Numbered from the stretch's first letter, positions 34,755-43,575 are shown. The stretch: DNA of 64,000 bases from JAKANT01 sp035502095 (GCA_035502095.1 DATJUX010000028.1:91187-155186); one strand, 5' to 3'. Notes: generated from the letters alone by a model not told the origin. Made by a program: numbers and translations.

Positions 34755-35045
34755 GTGGCTGCGTACATAATCGCCGACATCAAGATTTCGAACGAAGCGC
34801 AATATGCGCAATACCGCGCGCTGTCGCCGGGCGCGATCAGCGCCGCGGGCGGCGAGTTCCTCGTACGCGGCGGCCGGCACGAGACGCTGGAGGGCGGCTG
34901 GACGCCGGAGCGCATGGTCGTACTGCGGTTCCCGACGTACGAACAGGCGCGCGCGTTCTACGACTCCGAGCTGTACCGGGCGGCACGCGCCGAGCGAGCC
35001 GGCGCGACGGAATATTTCAATCTGGTCGTGGTCGAGGGCGTCTGA
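34755..35045 (+). CDS. DUF1330 family protein
   Basis: Small ferredoxin-like alpha/beta barrel protein of 96 residues. The AAYIIADIKISN start, ALSPGAISAAGGEFLVRGG and VVLRFPTYEQARAFYDS segments are diagnostic of DUF1330. No enzymatic role is established. I chose the GTG that aligns with homologue N-termini; an ATG at 34728 would add nine residues. It lies between kdsA and eno on the same strand. Confidence 0.8.
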   Translation: MAAYIIADIKISNEAQYAQYRALSPGAISAAGGEFLVRGGRHETLEGGWTPERMVVLRFPTYEQARAFYDSELYRAARAERAGATEYFNLVVVEGV

Positions 35046-35081
35046 CCACCCTCGATCGCGTTTTATCAACCTTCGGACTGG

Positions 35082-35097
35082 GCCTGCGCAAGCAGGC
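35082..35097 (+). promoter_or_regulatory. GNRA-loop hairpin upstream of eno
   Basis: GCCTGC-GCAA-GCAGGC forms a 6-bp stem with a GCAA tetraloop, ending 14 bases before the eno ATG and therefore overlapping the region where a ribosome would bind. No T-tract follows. Confidence 0.35.
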
Positions 35098-35111
35098 TCC
35101 GATCGTCACTC

Positions 35112-36395
35112 ATGTCCTCCATCGTTGACATCATCGGCCGCGAAATCCTCGATTCACGCGGCAATCCCACGGTCGAATGCGACGTGCTGCTCGAATCCGG
35201 CGTGATGGGGCGCGCCGCGGTGCCGTCGGGCGCCTCCACCGGGTCGCGCGAGGCGATCGAACTGCGTGACGGCGACAAGGGCCGTTATCTGGGCAAGGGC
35301 GTGCTGCGCGCGGTCGAGAACATCAACACCGAGATCTCCGAAGCGGTGATGGGCCTGGAAGCCAACGAACAGGCCTTTCTCGACCGCACCCTGATCGATC
35401 TCGACGGCACGGAGAACAAGGCTCGCCTGGGCGCCAATGCGCTGCTGGCGGTGTCGCTCGCGGTCGCGAAGTCCGCCGCCGAAGAGGCAGGCCTGCCGCT
35501 GTACCGCTACTTCGGCGGCAGCGGGGCGATGCAGATGCCGGTGCCGATGATGAACGTCATCAATGGCGGCGCGCATGCCAACAACAACCTGGACCTGCAG
35601 GAGTTCATGATCATCCCGCTCGGCGCGCCGAGCTTCTCCGAGGCGCTGCGTTACGGCGCCGAGGTGTTCCAGTCCCTGAAGAAGCTGCTGCACGATCGCA
35701 AGATGAGCACGGCCGTGGGCGACGAGGGCGGTTTCGCGCCGACGGTGAAGAATCACGAAGCGGCGATCCAGTTGATCCTGGATGCGATCGACAAGGCGGG
35801 CTTCGAAGCCGGCCGCCAGGTCGCGCTCGGGCTCGATTGTGCAGCGAGCGAGTTCTTCCGCGACGGCAAGTACCAGTTGAACGGCGAGGGCCTGGCGCTC
35901 GACGCCAAAGGGTTCGCCGACCTGCTTGCGACCTGGTGCGACAAGTACCCGATCATCTCGGTCGAGGACGGCATGGCCGAAGGCGACTGGGATGGCTGGG
36001 CGCACATCACCAACCTGCTCGGCAAGCGGATCCAGCTGGTGGGGGACGACCTGTTCGTCACCAACACCCGCATCCTGCGCGAGGGGATCGAACGTCGCAT
36101 CGCCAACTCGATCCTGATCAAGATCAACCAGATCGGCACCCTGACCGAGACCTTTGCGGCGATCGAGATGGCCAAGCGCGCCGCTTATACCGCCGTGATC
36201 AGCCACCGCTCGGGCGAAACCGAAGACTCCACGATCGCCGACATCGCGGTGGGCACCAACGCGCTGCAGATCAAGACCGGGTCGTTGTCGCGCTCCGACC
36301 GCATGGCCAAGTACAACCAGCTGCTGCGCATCGAAGAGGATCTCGGCGACGTTGCGAGCTACCCCGGCCGGGAAGCGTTCTACAACCTGCGCTAG
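35112..36395 (+). CDS. eno: Enolase
   Basis: Glycolytic conversion of 2-phosphoglycerate to phosphoenolpyruvate. The 427-residue sequence has the DSRGNPTVECDV start, SGASTG loop, the catalytic NQIGTLTETF lysine region and the signature ILIKINQIGTLTET...SHRSGETEDSTIAD. Length and motifs are standard. It is followed after 9 bases by ftsB. Confidence 0.98.
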   Translation: MSSIVDIIGREILDSRGNPTVECDVLLESGVMGRAAVPSGASTGSREAIELRDGDKGRYLGKGVLRAVENINTEISEAVMGLEANEQAFLDRTLIDLDGTENKARLGANALLAVSLAVAKSAAEEAGLPLYRYFGGSGAMQMPVPMMNVINGGAHANNNLDLQEFMIIPLGAPSFSEALRYGAEVFQSLKKLLHDRKMSTAVGDEGGFAPTVKNHEAAIQLILDAIDKAGFEAGRQVALGLDCAASEFFRDGKYQLNGEGLALDAKGFADLLATWCDKYPIISVEDGMAEGDWDGWAHITNLLGKRIQLVGDDLFVTNTRILREGIERRIANSILIKINQIGTLTETFAAIEMAKRAAYTAVISHRSGETEDSTIADIAVGTNALQIKTGSLSRSDRMAKYNQLLRIEEDLGDVASYPGREAFYNLR

Positions 36396-36404
36396 TCCGA
36401 CGCC

Positions 36405-36707
36405 ATGCGCCTGCTCGCGCTCGTGCTTGCCGTGCTGGCGCTGGCGATCCAGTGGCCGCTCTGGTTCGGGCGCGGCGGCTGGCTGCAGGCGCGGCAACTG
36501 CAGATCGACCTCGAGCGGCGCCAGGCCACCAACGCGGAACTCGAAGTCCGCAACGCGGCGCTTGCCGCCGAAGTGCAGAGCCTGCGCGAGGGACGCGAGG
36601 CGATCGAGGAGCAGGCGCGCATGCAGCTGAACATGATCCGCGCCGACGAGACCTTCTTCCAGTTCGTCCCCGCGGCGACTTCTCCCCCGCCGCGTAGCAA
36701 GCCCTGA
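36405..36707 (+). CDS. ftsB: Cell division protein FtsB
   Basis: Bitopic inner-membrane component of the FtsQBL divisome complex. The 100-residue protein has one N-terminal membrane segment (about residues 2-19), a coiled coil (about 28-70), then the conserved EEQARMQLNMIRADETFFQ region that contacts FtsQ. The position right after eno is the usual one in proteobacteria. Confidence 0.93.
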   Translation: MRLLALVLAVLALAIQWPLWFGRGGWLQARQLQIDLERRQATNAELEVRNAALAAEVQSLREGREAIEEQARMQLNMIRADETFFQFVPAATSPPPRSKP

Positions 36708-36711
36708 GCGG

Positions 36712-38040
36712 ATGAACCTGTTTGCACGGCTCATGGAGCGCGAGCGCGCCGGCCGGCCGCTGCGCGTGGGGTTGATCGGGGCCGGCAAGTTCGGCTCGAT
36801 GTACCTGTCGCAGGTCCGGCGTACGCCGGGTGTGCGCTTGGCACTCGTAGCCGACCTCGAACCGGACCGGGCGCGTGCAGCGCTGCAACGGACCGGATGG
36901 ACCGCAGCCGAACTGGGCGAGGTCCGCATCGTCGATGACGGGCGCACGCTGATTGCGGATCGCGGCGTCGAGATCGTGATCGATGCCACCGGGTCGCCGG
37001 CGGCCGGTATCGCGCACGTGCTTGCCTGCTGCGACGCGCACAAGCACATCGTCATGGTCAATGTCGAGGCCGACGCGCTCGCCGGTCCACTGCTGGCGCG
37101 CCGGGCGCGGCAGGCCGGCATCGTCTACTCGCTCGCCTACGGCGATCAGCCGGCCCTCATCTGCGAAATGGTGGATTGGGCGCGGGCCTGCGGCTTCGAG
37201 GTGGTCGCCGCGGGCAAGGGCACGAAGTACCTGCCGGAATACCACGCCTCGACGCCGGACACAGTCTGGCCGTACTACGGCTTTTCGGCGCAGACGGTCG
37301 CCCAGGGCGACTTCAACGCGCAGATGTTCAACTCGTTTCTCGACGGAACCAAGAGCGCCATCGAGATGTGCGCGGTGGCGAACGCAACCGGCCTGGCCGC
37401 GCCCGAGGGCCTCGCGTTTCCGCCGTGCGGCGTCGACGACCTCGCGCGGGTCTTGCGCCCGCACGGCGAGGGCGGGGCGCTCGCGCAACGCGGCCAGGTC
37501 GAAGTGATCTCCAGCCTCGAGCGCGATGGCCGACCGGTGTTTCGCGACCTGCGCTGGGGCGTTTATGTCGTGATCGCCGGCGGCAGCGACTACGTCGAGC
37601 GATGCTTCCGGGAATACGGCCTCGTCACCGACCCGGGGGGGCGCTACACGGCGATGTACAAGCCGTTCCATCTGATCGGGCTGGAACTCGGTGTCAGCGT
37701 GGCAAGCGCCGGCCTGCGTGGCGAACCCACCGGCGCACCGATCGACTTTCGCGCCGATGTCGTCGCTGCCGCGAAACGCGATCTGCGCGCCGGGCAAGCC
37801 CTCGACGGCGAAGGCGGATTCACCGTCTACGGCAAGCTGATGCCGGCTGCCGCGTCGCTAGCTCTCGGGGGACTGCCGCTGGGGCTGGCGCACGGGTGCC
37901 GTCTGCGCAATGCGGTTGCCGCCGGCTCCGCCGTGCGCTGGTCCGACGTCGACCTGGATGCCAACCTGCCCGCGGTGCGCTTCCGGCGTGAAATGGAGAC
38001 CGCGCTCGGGCCCGGGCGGGCCGCCGCGTTATCTCAGTGA
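36712..38040 (+). CDS. NAD(P)-dependent oxidoreductase, homoserine-dehydrogenase-like with SAF-like C-terminus
   Basis: A 442-residue protein with an N-terminal Rossmann domain (VGLIGAGKFGSMYLSQV at about residues 18-34, then VADLEPDRA) of the Gfo/Idh or homoserine dehydrogenase type. Its C-terminal region (about 345-430) resembles SAF/AFP-like domains (DVVAAAKRDLRAGQALDGEGG). Relatives are often labelled FlgA-like only because of the SAF segment. The substrate is unknown; sugar-acid or branched-chain sugar metabolism has been suggested for relatives. It follows ftsB by 4 bases, an odd partner, and its end overlaps hslO tail-to-tail by 7 bases. Confidence 0.7.
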   Translation: MNLFARLMERERAGRPLRVGLIGAGKFGSMYLSQVRRTPGVRLALVADLEPDRARAALQRTGWTAAELGEVRIVDDGRTLIADRGVEIVIDATGSPAAGIAHVLACCDAHKHIVMVNVEADALAGPLLARRARQAGIVYSLAYGDQPALICEMVDWARACGFEVVAAGKGTKYLPEYHASTPDTVWPYYGFSAQTVAQGDFNAQMFNSFLDGTKSAIEMCAVANATGLAAPEGLAFPPCGVDDLARVLRPHGEGGALAQRGQVEVISSLERDGRPVFRDLRWGVYVVIAGGSDYVERCFREYGLVTDPGGRYTAMYKPFHLIGLELGVSVASAGLRGEPTGAPIDFRADVVAAAKRDLRAGQALDGEGGFTVYGKLMPAAASLALGGLPLGLAHGCRLRNAVAAGSAVRWSDVDLDANLPAVRFRREMETALGPGRAAALSQ

Positions 38041-38969
38041 TGCGCGGTCACCGCAACGTCGTCCGCTGATCCGGTCCTGAACAGTTGCGCCACGTCGACC
38101 GCGTCGAACGCCTGGCGCGCGTTGCAGAAGTCGCATGTCACTTCGACCCGACCCTGTTCGACGACGATCGAGTCGACCTCCTTGCGGCCGAGGGATAGCA
38201 GCATGCGCCCGATACGGCCGCGCGAGCAGCGGCACTCGAAGCGCGGCACCAGCCGCGGGTAGTGATCGAGTCGCTCCTGCCAGAACAAGCGCCGCGTGAC
38301 CGTGTCGGCCGGCAGCTCGAGCAGCTCCTCCGCCGTCAGCGTGGCGGCGAGCGCGGTGGTGCGCTCCCAGGCGTCGACATCGGCATTGCCGGGTGTCGTG
38401 CGACCACCGGCGTCGGGAAGCTTCTGCAACAGCACGCCGGCGCAGAACCGATCGTCGGCAGCGAGCCACAGGCGCGATTCGAGTTGCTCGGACTGGCGCA
38501 TGTAGTTCTCCAGCGCCTGCGCGATCGACTCGCCGCGCAGGCTCACGATGCCTTGATACGGCTGCTGCCCCGGCAGGCGGTCGGTCGGATCGAGCGTGAT
38601 CGCGCAGCGACCCTGCCCGGACACGTTCACGAGTTCGCGCATGCCGGCGTGCGGGTCGATGCTCGCGTCTGCGTCCAGCTTGGCCGTTGCGCGCAGGCGC
38701 AGATCGGGCTGGCACTCGACCACCAGCAGCCTGACGGGCCCATCGCCGTGGATCTGGAGGATGAGGCTGCCGGAGAACTTGATGTTGCTGGCGAGCAATG
38801 CCGCCGCCGCGGTCATCTCGCCGAGCAGGCGCATCACCGGCGCCGGGTAGCCATGGTGCTCCGTCATGGCCTGCCACGCGTCGGCCAAACGCACCACCTC
38901 GCCACGCACCGGTGCGTTGTGAAACGTGAACTTGAGCAGGCGGTCGGTCACGGTGTCGTGCGCCTTCAC
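38034..38969 (-). CDS. hslO: Redox-regulated holdase chaperone Hsp33
   Basis: Cytoplasmic chaperone activated by oxidative unfolding. The 311-residue product has the zinc redox switch at Cys246, Cys248, Cys279 and Cys282 with the same 2/31/3 spacing as E. coli Hsp33. The N-terminal domain carries GEMTAAAALLASNIKFSGSL and VSLRGESIAQALENYM. The GTG start overlaps the stop of the gamma-carbonic anhydrase gene (GTGA), so the pair is translationally coupled. Confidence 0.94.
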   Translation of the reverse strand: MKAHDTVTDRLLKFTFHNAPVRGEVVRLADAWQAMTEHHGYPAPVMRLLGEMTAAAALLASNIKFSGSLILQIHGDGPVRLLVVECQPDLRLRATAKLDADASIDPHAGMRELVNVSGQGRCAITLDPTDRLPGQQPYQGIVSLRGESIAQALENYMRQSEQLESRLWLAADDRFCAGVLLQKLPDAGGRTTPGNADVDAWERTTALAATLTAEELLELPADTVTRRLFWQERLDHYPRLVPRFECRCSRGRIGRMLLSLGRKEVDSIVVEQGRVEVTCDFCNARQAFDAVDVAQLFRTGSADDVAVTAHH

Positions 38970-39490
38970 GCAATGCGCTTCAGCGCACCCTTGTAGTACG
39001 CGCCGCGCCGCACGTAGTCGGCGGTGTTGGCGTGCATGTGGGCGATATCGGCATCGCTCAGCATGCGCTTGACGACGGCCGGCGCCCCGAGCACGAGCGA
39101 GTTGTCCGGTATCACCTTGTCCTCGGTCACCACGGCACCGGCGCCGATGAGGCAACTGCGGCCGATCACCGCGCGATTGAGGATGACCGCCTGGATCCCG
39201 ATCAGAGAGCCGTCGCCGATCGTGCACCCGTGCAGCATCACCTGGTGCCCGACCGTCACGTTGCGTCCGATCGTGAGGGGATAGCCGGGATCCGTATGCA
39301 GCACACAGCACTCCTGCACGTTCGAACCGTCGCCGATCACGATCGGTTCGTTATCGCCGCGGATGACCGCGTAGGGCCAGATGTTGACGTCGCGCCCGAT
39401 CTCCACGAGTCCGATGACGGTGGCGCTTTCGTACACGAACGCCGACGGGTCGATGCGAGGAACACGGTCCCCCAGCTGATAGATCGCCAT
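38966..39490 (-). CDS. Gamma-carbonic anhydrase family protein (left-handed beta-helix)
   Basis: Hexapeptide-repeat protein of 174 residues related to gamma-carbonic anhydrases (YrdA/PaaY/CaiE group). The three zinc histidines are in place at His65, His82 and His87, and the repeats form IGxxxxIG-type turns throughout. Activity in this subgroup is variable, so carbonic anhydrase function is not certain. Start is the ATG giving MAIYQLGD. It is transcribed together with hslO, away from DUF455. Confidence 0.88.
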   Translation of the reverse strand: MAIYQLGDRVPRIDPSAFVYESATVIGLVEIGRDVNIWPYAVIRGDNEPIVIGDGSNVQECCVLHTDPGYPLTIGRNVTVGHQVMLHGCTIGDGSLIGIQAVILNRAVIGRSCLIGAGAVVTEDKVIPDNSLVLGAPAVVKRMLSDADIAHMHANTADYVRRGAYYKGALKRIA

Positions 39491-39599
39491 CTCGTGAACC
39501 TCGTGGATACCATGGATGCCGAAGCCCGGGTCGCCGGCGCAGCATCGACGTGTCGGACAAGGCTGCCGGATTTCGGGCCGAGGCGGGACATCGGCATGC

Positions 39600-39619
39600 C
39601 TAGAATTGACGCATTCTAG
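39600..39619. promoter_or_regulatory. Symmetric divergent promoter/operator element
   Basis: CTAGAAT (39600-39606) and ATTCTAG (39613-39619) form a perfect 7-bp inverted repeat with a 6-base spacer. Each arm contains TAGAAT, a good -10 hexamer on its own strand, so the element could serve both the gamma-carbonic anhydrase gene and the DUF455 gene, or bind a dimeric regulator. The rest of the 178-base gap (39491-39668) shows nothing else I recognise. Confidence 0.45.
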
Positions 39620-39668
39620 TGTGCGGCACGAAGGCCCGCGGCGCTGCCCGCGGCCGCCGCTGATCACG

Positions 39669-40472
39669 ATGCCCGAACTGCGGATGGCCGCGCTGGAGTC
39701 GCTGCGCATCGCCGACCATGCGGCCAAGGTCGACGCGCTCGCCGCTCTGTCGGTCGAGGATCTCACTGTTGATACGGTGCGTGACTTCGGCGAACCCGAC
39801 GGTGTGCCGGGTCGTCCTGAGCGGCCGGTTCTGGTCCGGCCCGCCGAGGTGCCCCAGCGAAGCGTCGCGTCGGAGGAAGGGCGGGCCGCACTCCTGCATG
39901 CGCTCGCGCACATCGAGTTCAACGCCATCAATCTTGCGCTGGACATCGCGTGGCGTTTTGCCGGGCTGCCGGAGGATTTCTATCGTGACTGGGTGCGGGT
40001 GGCGGCGGAGGAGGCCCACCACTTCTCGTTGCTGCAAGCCCGCCTGTTGGAACTCGGCGTGCGTTATGGCGATCTGCCGGCGCACGATGGACTCTGGGAC
40101 ATGGCCCGGCGCACGCGCAACGATCTGTGCGCGCGCCTCGCGCTGGTCCCGCGCACCCTCGAGGCGCGGGGACTCGACGCATCGCCGGCCGTGCGCGCGA
40201 AGTTCGCGCGCGCCGGTGACGCGCGATCAGCTCGGATCGTCGACGTTATCCTGAACGACGAAATTGGCCATGTGGCGACCGGCAATCGTTGGTTCAAGTT
40301 CGTCTGCCGCAGGCTCGATATCGATCCATGGGACGCACAAAGTGCGGCCGCTGCGACGCATCGTGCGCCGGTTTTGCGCGGGCCATTCAATCTCGACGCA
40401 CGTCGCGCAGCCGGCTTCACCGAAGAGGAAATACAGGCACTTAGCGTCATTGATAGGACAAATTCCCCTTAG
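39669..40472 (+). CDS. DUF455 family ferritin-like protein (MiaE-like)
   Basis: A 267-residue protein of the ferritin-like diiron superfamily. Iron-ligand candidates are Glu83 in LAHIEF, the EEAHH at residues 114-118 and the Glu and His of NDEIGHVATG. DUF455 members are distant relatives of the tRNA hydroxylase MiaE, but their substrate is not established. The start aligns with homologues beginning just before ELRMAALESL. It is divergent from gamma-carbonic anhydrase. Confidence 0.83.
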   Translation: MPELRMAALESLRIADHAAKVDALAALSVEDLTVDTVRDFGEPDGVPGRPERPVLVRPAEVPQRSVASEEGRAALLHALAHIEFNAINLALDIAWRFAGLPEDFYRDWVRVAAEEAHHFSLLQARLLELGVRYGDLPAHDGLWDMARRTRNDLCARLALVPRTLEARGLDASPAVRAKFARAGDARSARIVDVILNDEIGHVATGNRWFKFVCRRLDIDPWDAQSAAAATHRAPVLRGPFNLDARRAAGFTEEEIQALSVIDRTNSP

Positions 40473-40535
40473 CGCCTTGAGGGGATGCCCCCTGAAATAT
40501 GCTGTCGGCATCATGGTTTGCGAGCAGGAGGATTA

Positions 40536-40934
40536 ATGGCAAGTTTCGCGGCGGCCGTTCGCGATCGGCTGCGGACACTGCTGAACATTCGCAAACCGCG
40601 CGGTCATCAACGCCGCGGACCTAGGCCGAGCGTCGGTGCCCGGATCTACTGGGAAGACGTTCGCATGACGGTCCAGGCCGGGATGACGGTCGAGCTTTGG
40701 GGCTGGCTGCAGACACAGGGATGGCGTGAGGTTCTCTTCAAGGGAGACCGGCGCCGCTACCGCGACATTGCCACAGACTGGGCCATGCAGTTGATCGACT
40801 GTCCTCCCGAGCGGCGTGAAGAAGTGCTCGCGCAGGCGATCGAAAACGCAGTCGCACGGGCCCGTCCCACCGAAGGTGGTCTTGCGAATCAGCGCGCGAC
40901 CACCACAGGCACTCAACCTCCTGCCGACGGTTAA
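40536..40934 (+). CDS. Small protein of unknown function, first of a tandem paralogous pair
   Basis: I do not recognise this 132-residue protein. It has a basic N-terminal region (residues 8-35, about ten Arg/Lys), a core IYWEDVRMTVQAGMTVELWG at 38-57 continuing WLQTQGWRE, and a helical segment with PERREEVLAQAIENA at 91-105. The core is clearly repeated in the next gene, so the two are paralogues. No signal peptide or membrane helix. A strong GCAGGAGGATTA ribosome site supports the ATG. The gap from DUF455 is 63 bases. Confidence 0.75.
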   Translation: MASFAAAVRDRLRTLLNIRKPRGHQRRGPRPSVGARIYWEDVRMTVQAGMTVELWGWLQTQGWREVLFKGDRRRYRDIATDWAMQLIDCPPERREEVLAQAIENAVARARPTEGGLANQRATTTGTQPPADG

Positions 40935-41029
40935 TCCGTCGGTGCGATCTCACAACGGGATGCTTGATCGCGGGATCGAATCACATTTACGCCACCGATA
41001 CAGTCGCGCAAACAATGTGCGGAGGTGGC

Positions 41030-41389
41030 ATGGGCTGGCTGCAGTTCTTCTCGACACCGACTCCGGCGCAGCTCGCGCGCCGCAAGCGCGAAGAGTTCCG
41101 GCGCCTCGTGAACAAGCCGCACACCGGTGCAACGATTTACTGCGCAGACCTGCGGATGTCCGTGCAGGCCGGATTGAGCATGGAACTGTGGCGCTGGCTG
41201 GTCAGCCGGGGCTGGCAGGAACTCGATGATCTGGCGCGGCGCAATCGCCTGCGCGCCGTACCGAGCAGCGCCATCATGGCGTTGTTCGATTCCACCCCCG
41301 ACCGCTGGGAAGAGCTGCTGGCCGAGGCGATGAAGCAGGCGATCCGCAAGCCCACGATCGGGACGCCGAGCGTGCGCGTCGCCGCCTGA
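41030..41389 (+). CDS. Small protein of unknown function, second of a tandem paralogous pair
   Basis: A 119-residue paralogue of the preceding product. Shared positions include the IY..D.RM.VQAG....ELW.WL...GW.E core (residues 36-64 here) and P.R.EE.LA.A near 90-100. Its N-terminus is different and also basic (ARRKREEFRR, residues 16-25). A GGAGG ribosome site lies four bases before the ATG; two in-frame upstream ATGs are less well placed. A strong intrinsic terminator follows 30 bases later, which closes the transcript before acoR. Confidence 0.75.
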   Translation: MGWLQFFSTPTPAQLARRKREEFRRLVNKPHTGATIYCADLRMSVQAGLSMELWRWLVSRGWQELDDLARRNRLRAVPSSAIMALFDSTPDRWEELLAEAMKQAIRKPTIGTPSVRVAA

Positions 41390-41419
41390 CGACGCCCGGG
41401 CACTGCCGGTTTGCCGAAG

Positions 41420-41447
41420 ACAGCGGCCACCAGGCCGCTGTTTTTTT
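41420..41447 (+). terminator. Rho-independent terminator
   Basis: A perfect 9-bp stem ACAGCGGCC/GGCCGCTGT with an ACCA loop followed by seven T residues (41441-41447). It is the clearest intrinsic terminator in the window and separates the tandem small-protein genes from acoR. Confidence 0.92.
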
Positions 41448-41553
41448 GACACCTCGCGCGTGCGAAGGCGCGTCATGTGCGAGTGTGCAGCCGCCGTGTA
41501 GGCTCCGTATCGAGAAGAGCGCCACCGGGGCGCCCGCGGAGCGGGAGACGGCC

Positions 41554-43542
41554 ATGGAGTTGCGTCAGCGCGAGCACATCAACGCGGTGATGACCCTGGC
41601 AGGTGAGGGCCGTCCTGTATCCGCCGAGTTCGCGCCGGACCCGATCATCCGCGACTCCTGGGCGCGCTGCGTACACACTCACGGGCTCGACCCGACTCGC
41701 ATGCAGGAGGCCGTGATCATCCCGACCGAGCGTCTGCGCGAACACCGCCAGCGGATCGAAGACTTCCTGCATATAGCAAGGCATGGACTGGAGACGCTGT
41801 ACCAACAGGTCGCAGGCATGGGTTATTGCGTGCTGCTCACCGACGCGCGCGGTGTCACCGTTGACTGCATAGGCGACCTGCAGCTCGACACGAGCCTGCG
41901 CAAGGCGGGCCTTTACCTGGGCTCGGACTGGAGCGAGCAGCATGCCGGCACGTGCGGTGTTGGCACCGCGATCGCGACCCAGCAGGCTTTGACCGTGCAC
42001 CAGGACGATCACTTCGACGCCACGCACATTCCGCTCACGTGTACGGCCGCCCCGGTGTACGACCCGCTCGGACGGCTCAACGCGATCCTGGACATTTCGG
42101 CACTGACCTCGCCGCAGGCGAAGTCGAGCCAGCACCTCGCCCTCCAACTCGTCAAGGTCTATGCACACCACGTCGAGAACGCGAATTTCCTGCGCTGGTT
42201 TGCCAACGACTGGGTGCTCAAGCTCAATCCCTCGCCCGAGTTCGTCGACGCGAATCCGGAGTACCTGGTCGCGCTCGATGCGACCGGGCGCGTTATCGGG
42301 CACAACCGTCGCGCGCAGGTATTGCTCGAGGCTGCGTTGATGCCTGGAGAGCGCCTCGTCGGCCAACGTTTCGACCGTCTGTTCAATGCGCGTTTCGATG
42401 ACTTGGGACGCTTCGTGCGCTCACAGCCCGGCGACGAGTGCGCACTGACGCTGGCGCACAGCGGTCGCGTGCTGTTCATGCACGCGGTGCCGCCGCCGCT
42501 GCGCTGGAGCCTCGTGCGAAGGCCGACCCTGCTCGAGCAGCGCCAGGTGCCCGCGCCGCTGGCGGCCTTGTCGGGCGGCGATCCGGCGCTCGACCGGCAG
42601 ATCGAACGCGCAGCACGCCTCGTCAATTCGACGGTGAGCATTCTCCTGACGGGCGAGACGGGCACCGGCAAGGAGTACTTTGCGAAGGCGCTGCATCAGA
42701 GCAGCGAGCGCCGCAATCGCCCCTTCGTGGCCGTCAATTGCGCTGCGATTCCCGAGACGCTCATCGAAAGCGAGTTGTTCGGGCACCTTCCCGGCAGCTT
42801 CTCGGGTGCGGGCCCGAAACCGAAGCGCGGCCTGATCCAGGAGGCCGACGGCGGCACGCTCTTCCTGGACGAGATAGGCGACATGCCGATCCCGCTCCAG
42901 GCGCGCCTCCTGCGCGTGCTTGCCGAACGCGAAGTGCTCCCGGTCGGCGCGGTGCGGCCCATGCCGGTCGACATACGCGTCATCGCCGCAACGCACTTCG
43001 ATCTTGCTGCGCGGGTGCGCGACGGCCGGTTCCGCGACGATCTCTACTATCGGCTGAACGGCGCGCACCTGACTCTGCCGCCCCTGCGCGAGCGACGTGA
43101 TCTTGCGTGGCTGATCCGGCGGATGTTGACGCCTTGCACCGGCGAGGCGGACCAGGCGTCGCCCGCTGCTGCCGTTGCCCTCCAGGTATCGCCGTCGGCG
43201 CTCGCACGGCTACACGCGCATTCCTGGCCCGGCAACGCGCGCGAGTTGCGCAACGTGATCGAGTTCGCGCGTGCCGTGTGCTCAGGCGGCCTCATCGAGG
43301 TGAGCGACCTGCCCGACGCGCTCAATCCGGATGCAACGCGTGGCCGTGCACCGACGCCGGCCACGAACCTGCGTCTGGCGCCGCAGACCGACGACGGCGC
43401 GCTGCTGATCCAGTACCTGCGGGCGGCGCAGTGGAACGTCACCGCCGTGGCGCGCCAGCTGGGCGTCGCGCGGATGACGTTGTACCGGCGCATGAAACGC
43501 CTCGGCATCGAATCCCCCAACCGGCAATCAGGCAAGGCGTAG
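41554..43542 (+). CDS. acoR: Sigma54-dependent acetoin operon activator AcoR
   Basis: Enhancer-binding protein of 662 residues. It has an N-terminal GAF-type sensor (about 85-195, with LTDARGVTVDCIGD), a PAS-like region (about 235-330) and a central AAA+ domain with Walker A GETGTGKE at 367-374 and Walker B FLDEIGDM with Asp439-Glu440. The C-terminal Fis-type helix-turn-helix is at about 628-652. The sigma54-contact loop reads GSFSGA (414-419) instead of GAFTGA. Immediately downstream are a dyad site and a -24/-12 promoter for acoXABC, so control of that operon is the obvious role. The ATG follows a GCGGGAG site. Confidence 0.9.
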   Translation: MELRQREHINAVMTLAGEGRPVSAEFAPDPIIRDSWARCVHTHGLDPTRMQEAVIIPTERLREHRQRIEDFLHIARHGLETLYQQVAGMGYCVLLTDARGVTVDCIGDLQLDTSLRKAGLYLGSDWSEQHAGTCGVGTAIATQQALTVHQDDHFDATHIPLTCTAAPVYDPLGRLNAILDISALTSPQAKSSQHLALQLVKVYAHHVENANFLRWFANDWVLKLNPSPEFVDANPEYLVALDATGRVIGHNRRAQVLLEAALMPGERLVGQRFDRLFNARFDDLGRFVRSQPGDECALTLAHSGRVLFMHAVPPPLRWSLVRRPTLLEQRQVPAPLAALSGGDPALDRQIERAARLVNSTVSILLTGETGTGKEYFAKALHQSSERRNRPFVAVNCAAIPETLIESELFGHLPGSFSGAGPKPKRGLIQEADGGTLFLDEIGDMPIPLQARLLRVLAEREVLPVGAVRPMPVDIRVIAATHFDLAARVRDGRFRDDLYYRLNGAHLTLPPLRERRDLAWLIRRMLTPCTGEADQASPAAAVALQVSPSALARLHAHSWPGNARELRNVIEFARAVCSGGLIEVSDLPDALNPDATRGRAPTPATNLRLAPQTDDGALLIQYLRAAQWNVTAVARQLGVARMTLYRRMKRLGIESPNRQSGKA

Positions 43543-43575
43543 CGCCCGCGCCCGGCGCCTTTGGACGCCGCATGC

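Noticed and set aside
36712..38040. Flagellar FlgA assignment for the SAF-like oxidoreductase
   Set aside because: Only the short C-terminal region resembles SAF domains; the N-terminal half is a Rossmann oxidoreductase, and no flagellar gene is nearby.
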